Of a DNA stretch of 5,473 nucleotides, positions 5,031 through 5,473 are shown in pieces. Origin of the DNA: Rugosibacter sp. (GTDB lineage Bacteria; Pseudomonadota; Gammaproteobacteria; Burkholderiales; Rhodocyclaceae); assembly GCA_030652715.1 (NCBI GenBank), contig JAUSQB010000189.1:1-5473 (forward strand), in the 5' to 3' direction. Each line of letters begins with the position of its first letter. Position 1 is the first letter of the stretch. The notes under the pieces are model-generated. The model was not told where the DNA came from, ran no database searches, and saw only the letters and a program-made list of their open reading frames with translations. A program made the position numbers and the translations under genes.

Positions 5031-5473
5031 TTATTTCTTTTTCCGCCAGCGTCGCGCTACAGCGAATAGCAGCGTAGCGTATACCATCACCCAAAAAGTC
5101 AGGCCCACAGCAACCAGGACAACGTTCATGGTGCGAAAAACCAGCGCACTCGCCGCGCACGCGGCCATCAGCCCATACGCCGTTAACGCGAGCCGCCGGT
5201 GTGACCAGCCGGAGCGCACCAGACGCTGATAAGCATGATCATGATGCGCCAGCCACAGCTTTTCGCCACGCAAGGCACGGCGTAGTAGCGTGGTGGTGGC
5301 ATCAATAATGAACGGTGAGAACACCAGCAACGCAAACCACACCGGCCATGCTGTTGCCTGCCAGCCCCACAACCCTAGCGCACCTGCCAAAAAGCCGAGC
5401 GGGATGGAACCGACATCACCCAAAAACACCCGCGCAGGGTCAAAATTGAAAATCAGAAAGGCCAGCGCCGCCG
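5031..5473 (-). CDS. MraY/WecA-like polyprenyl-phosphate sugar-1-phosphate transferase, C-terminal part
   Basis: The C-terminal 146 codons of a glycosyltransferase family 4 membrane protein; the 5' end lies beyond 5473. The frame is open through the window edge, so GTG at 5429 is an internal codon, not a start. NFDPARVFLGDVGSIPLGF carries the family's conserved metal/catalytic-site Asp (codon 5415-5417). HHDHAYQRLVRSGWSHRR (from 5246 downward) is the HxxH-type loop of the WbpL/WecA branch. Hydrophobic helices surround both, and the tail is basic (RRWRKKK). Such enzymes move a HexNAc-1-phosphate from a UDP-sugar onto undecaprenyl phosphate, the first membrane step of O-antigen or capsule assembly. 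The HHDHAYQ motif argues against MraY itself. WecA versus WbpL, and thus the sugar, cannot be decided from this piece. It is convergent with fic and probably belongs to a polysaccharide cluster to the right. Confidence 0.88.
   Translation of the reverse strand, partial: AALAFLIFNFDPARVFLGDVGSIPLGFLAGALGLWGWQATAWPVWFALLVFSPFIIDATTTLLRRALRGEKLWLAHHDHAYQRLVRSGWSHRRLALTAYGLMAACAASALVFRTMNVVLVAVGLTFWVMVYATLLFAVARRWRKKK

Noticed and set aside
5427..5429. GTG 5429 as start of the sugar-phosphate transferase
   Set aside because: The conserved motif containing NFDPARVFLGD continues across it in the same open frame to the window edge, so it is an internal valine.

Overview
The window looks like a stretch of betaproteobacterial chromosome. 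This rests on the GroEL sequence with its Gly/Met-rich tail, a DUF485-ActP acetate transporter pair, a tRNA-Phe with encoded CCA, and an integrase relic of the type common in Burkholderiales, Neisseriales and Nitrosomonadales. I cannot place it to genus from the sequence alone.

Layout, left to right. Positions 1-552 (+) hold the 3' third of groEL, cut by the window edge. An in-frame TAG at 34-36 replaces the lysine equivalent to E. coli K380. A strong intrinsic terminator follows at 617-655. Positions 656-982 contain no convincing gene. They hold three 11-bp tandem repeats (780-812) and an orphan plus-strand terminator (909-934). The minus strand then carries yjcH-actP (2970 down to 983), a two-gene operon with a 4-base ATGA overlap, predicted to encode a small DUF485 membrane protein and a sodium-coupled acetate symporter. 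Divergent from it is a tRNA-Phe gene (3062-3137) with a near-perfect sigma70 promoter and its own terminator.

Positions 3138-4946 look like a decayed integrative element in the tRNA-Phe site. Right behind the tRNA terminator lies a frameshifted, N-terminally lost tyrosine-recombinase remnant (minus strand, stop at 3200-3202). Next comes an intact fic gene (3603-4946) encoding a class II Fic AMP-transferase with catalytic motif, built-in inhibitory motif and C-terminal winged-helix region. Its promoter is bracketed by two near-identical palindromes (TACTAAT-N10-ATTAGTA) 58 bp apart. The second sits on the predicted transcription start and fills the 5' leader. This is the most distinctive undescribed-looking signal in the window and suggests tight repression, possibly autoregulation.

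At the right end, convergent with fic, is the C-terminal part of a MraY/WecA-like polyprenyl-phosphate sugar-1-phosphate transferase (minus strand, continuing past 5473), pointing to an adjacent O-antigen or capsule locus.

The genes do not form one pathway. The window joins housekeeping chromosome (chaperonin, acetate uptake, tRNA) to a small island relic whose surviving cargo is fic, followed by envelope polysaccharide genes.
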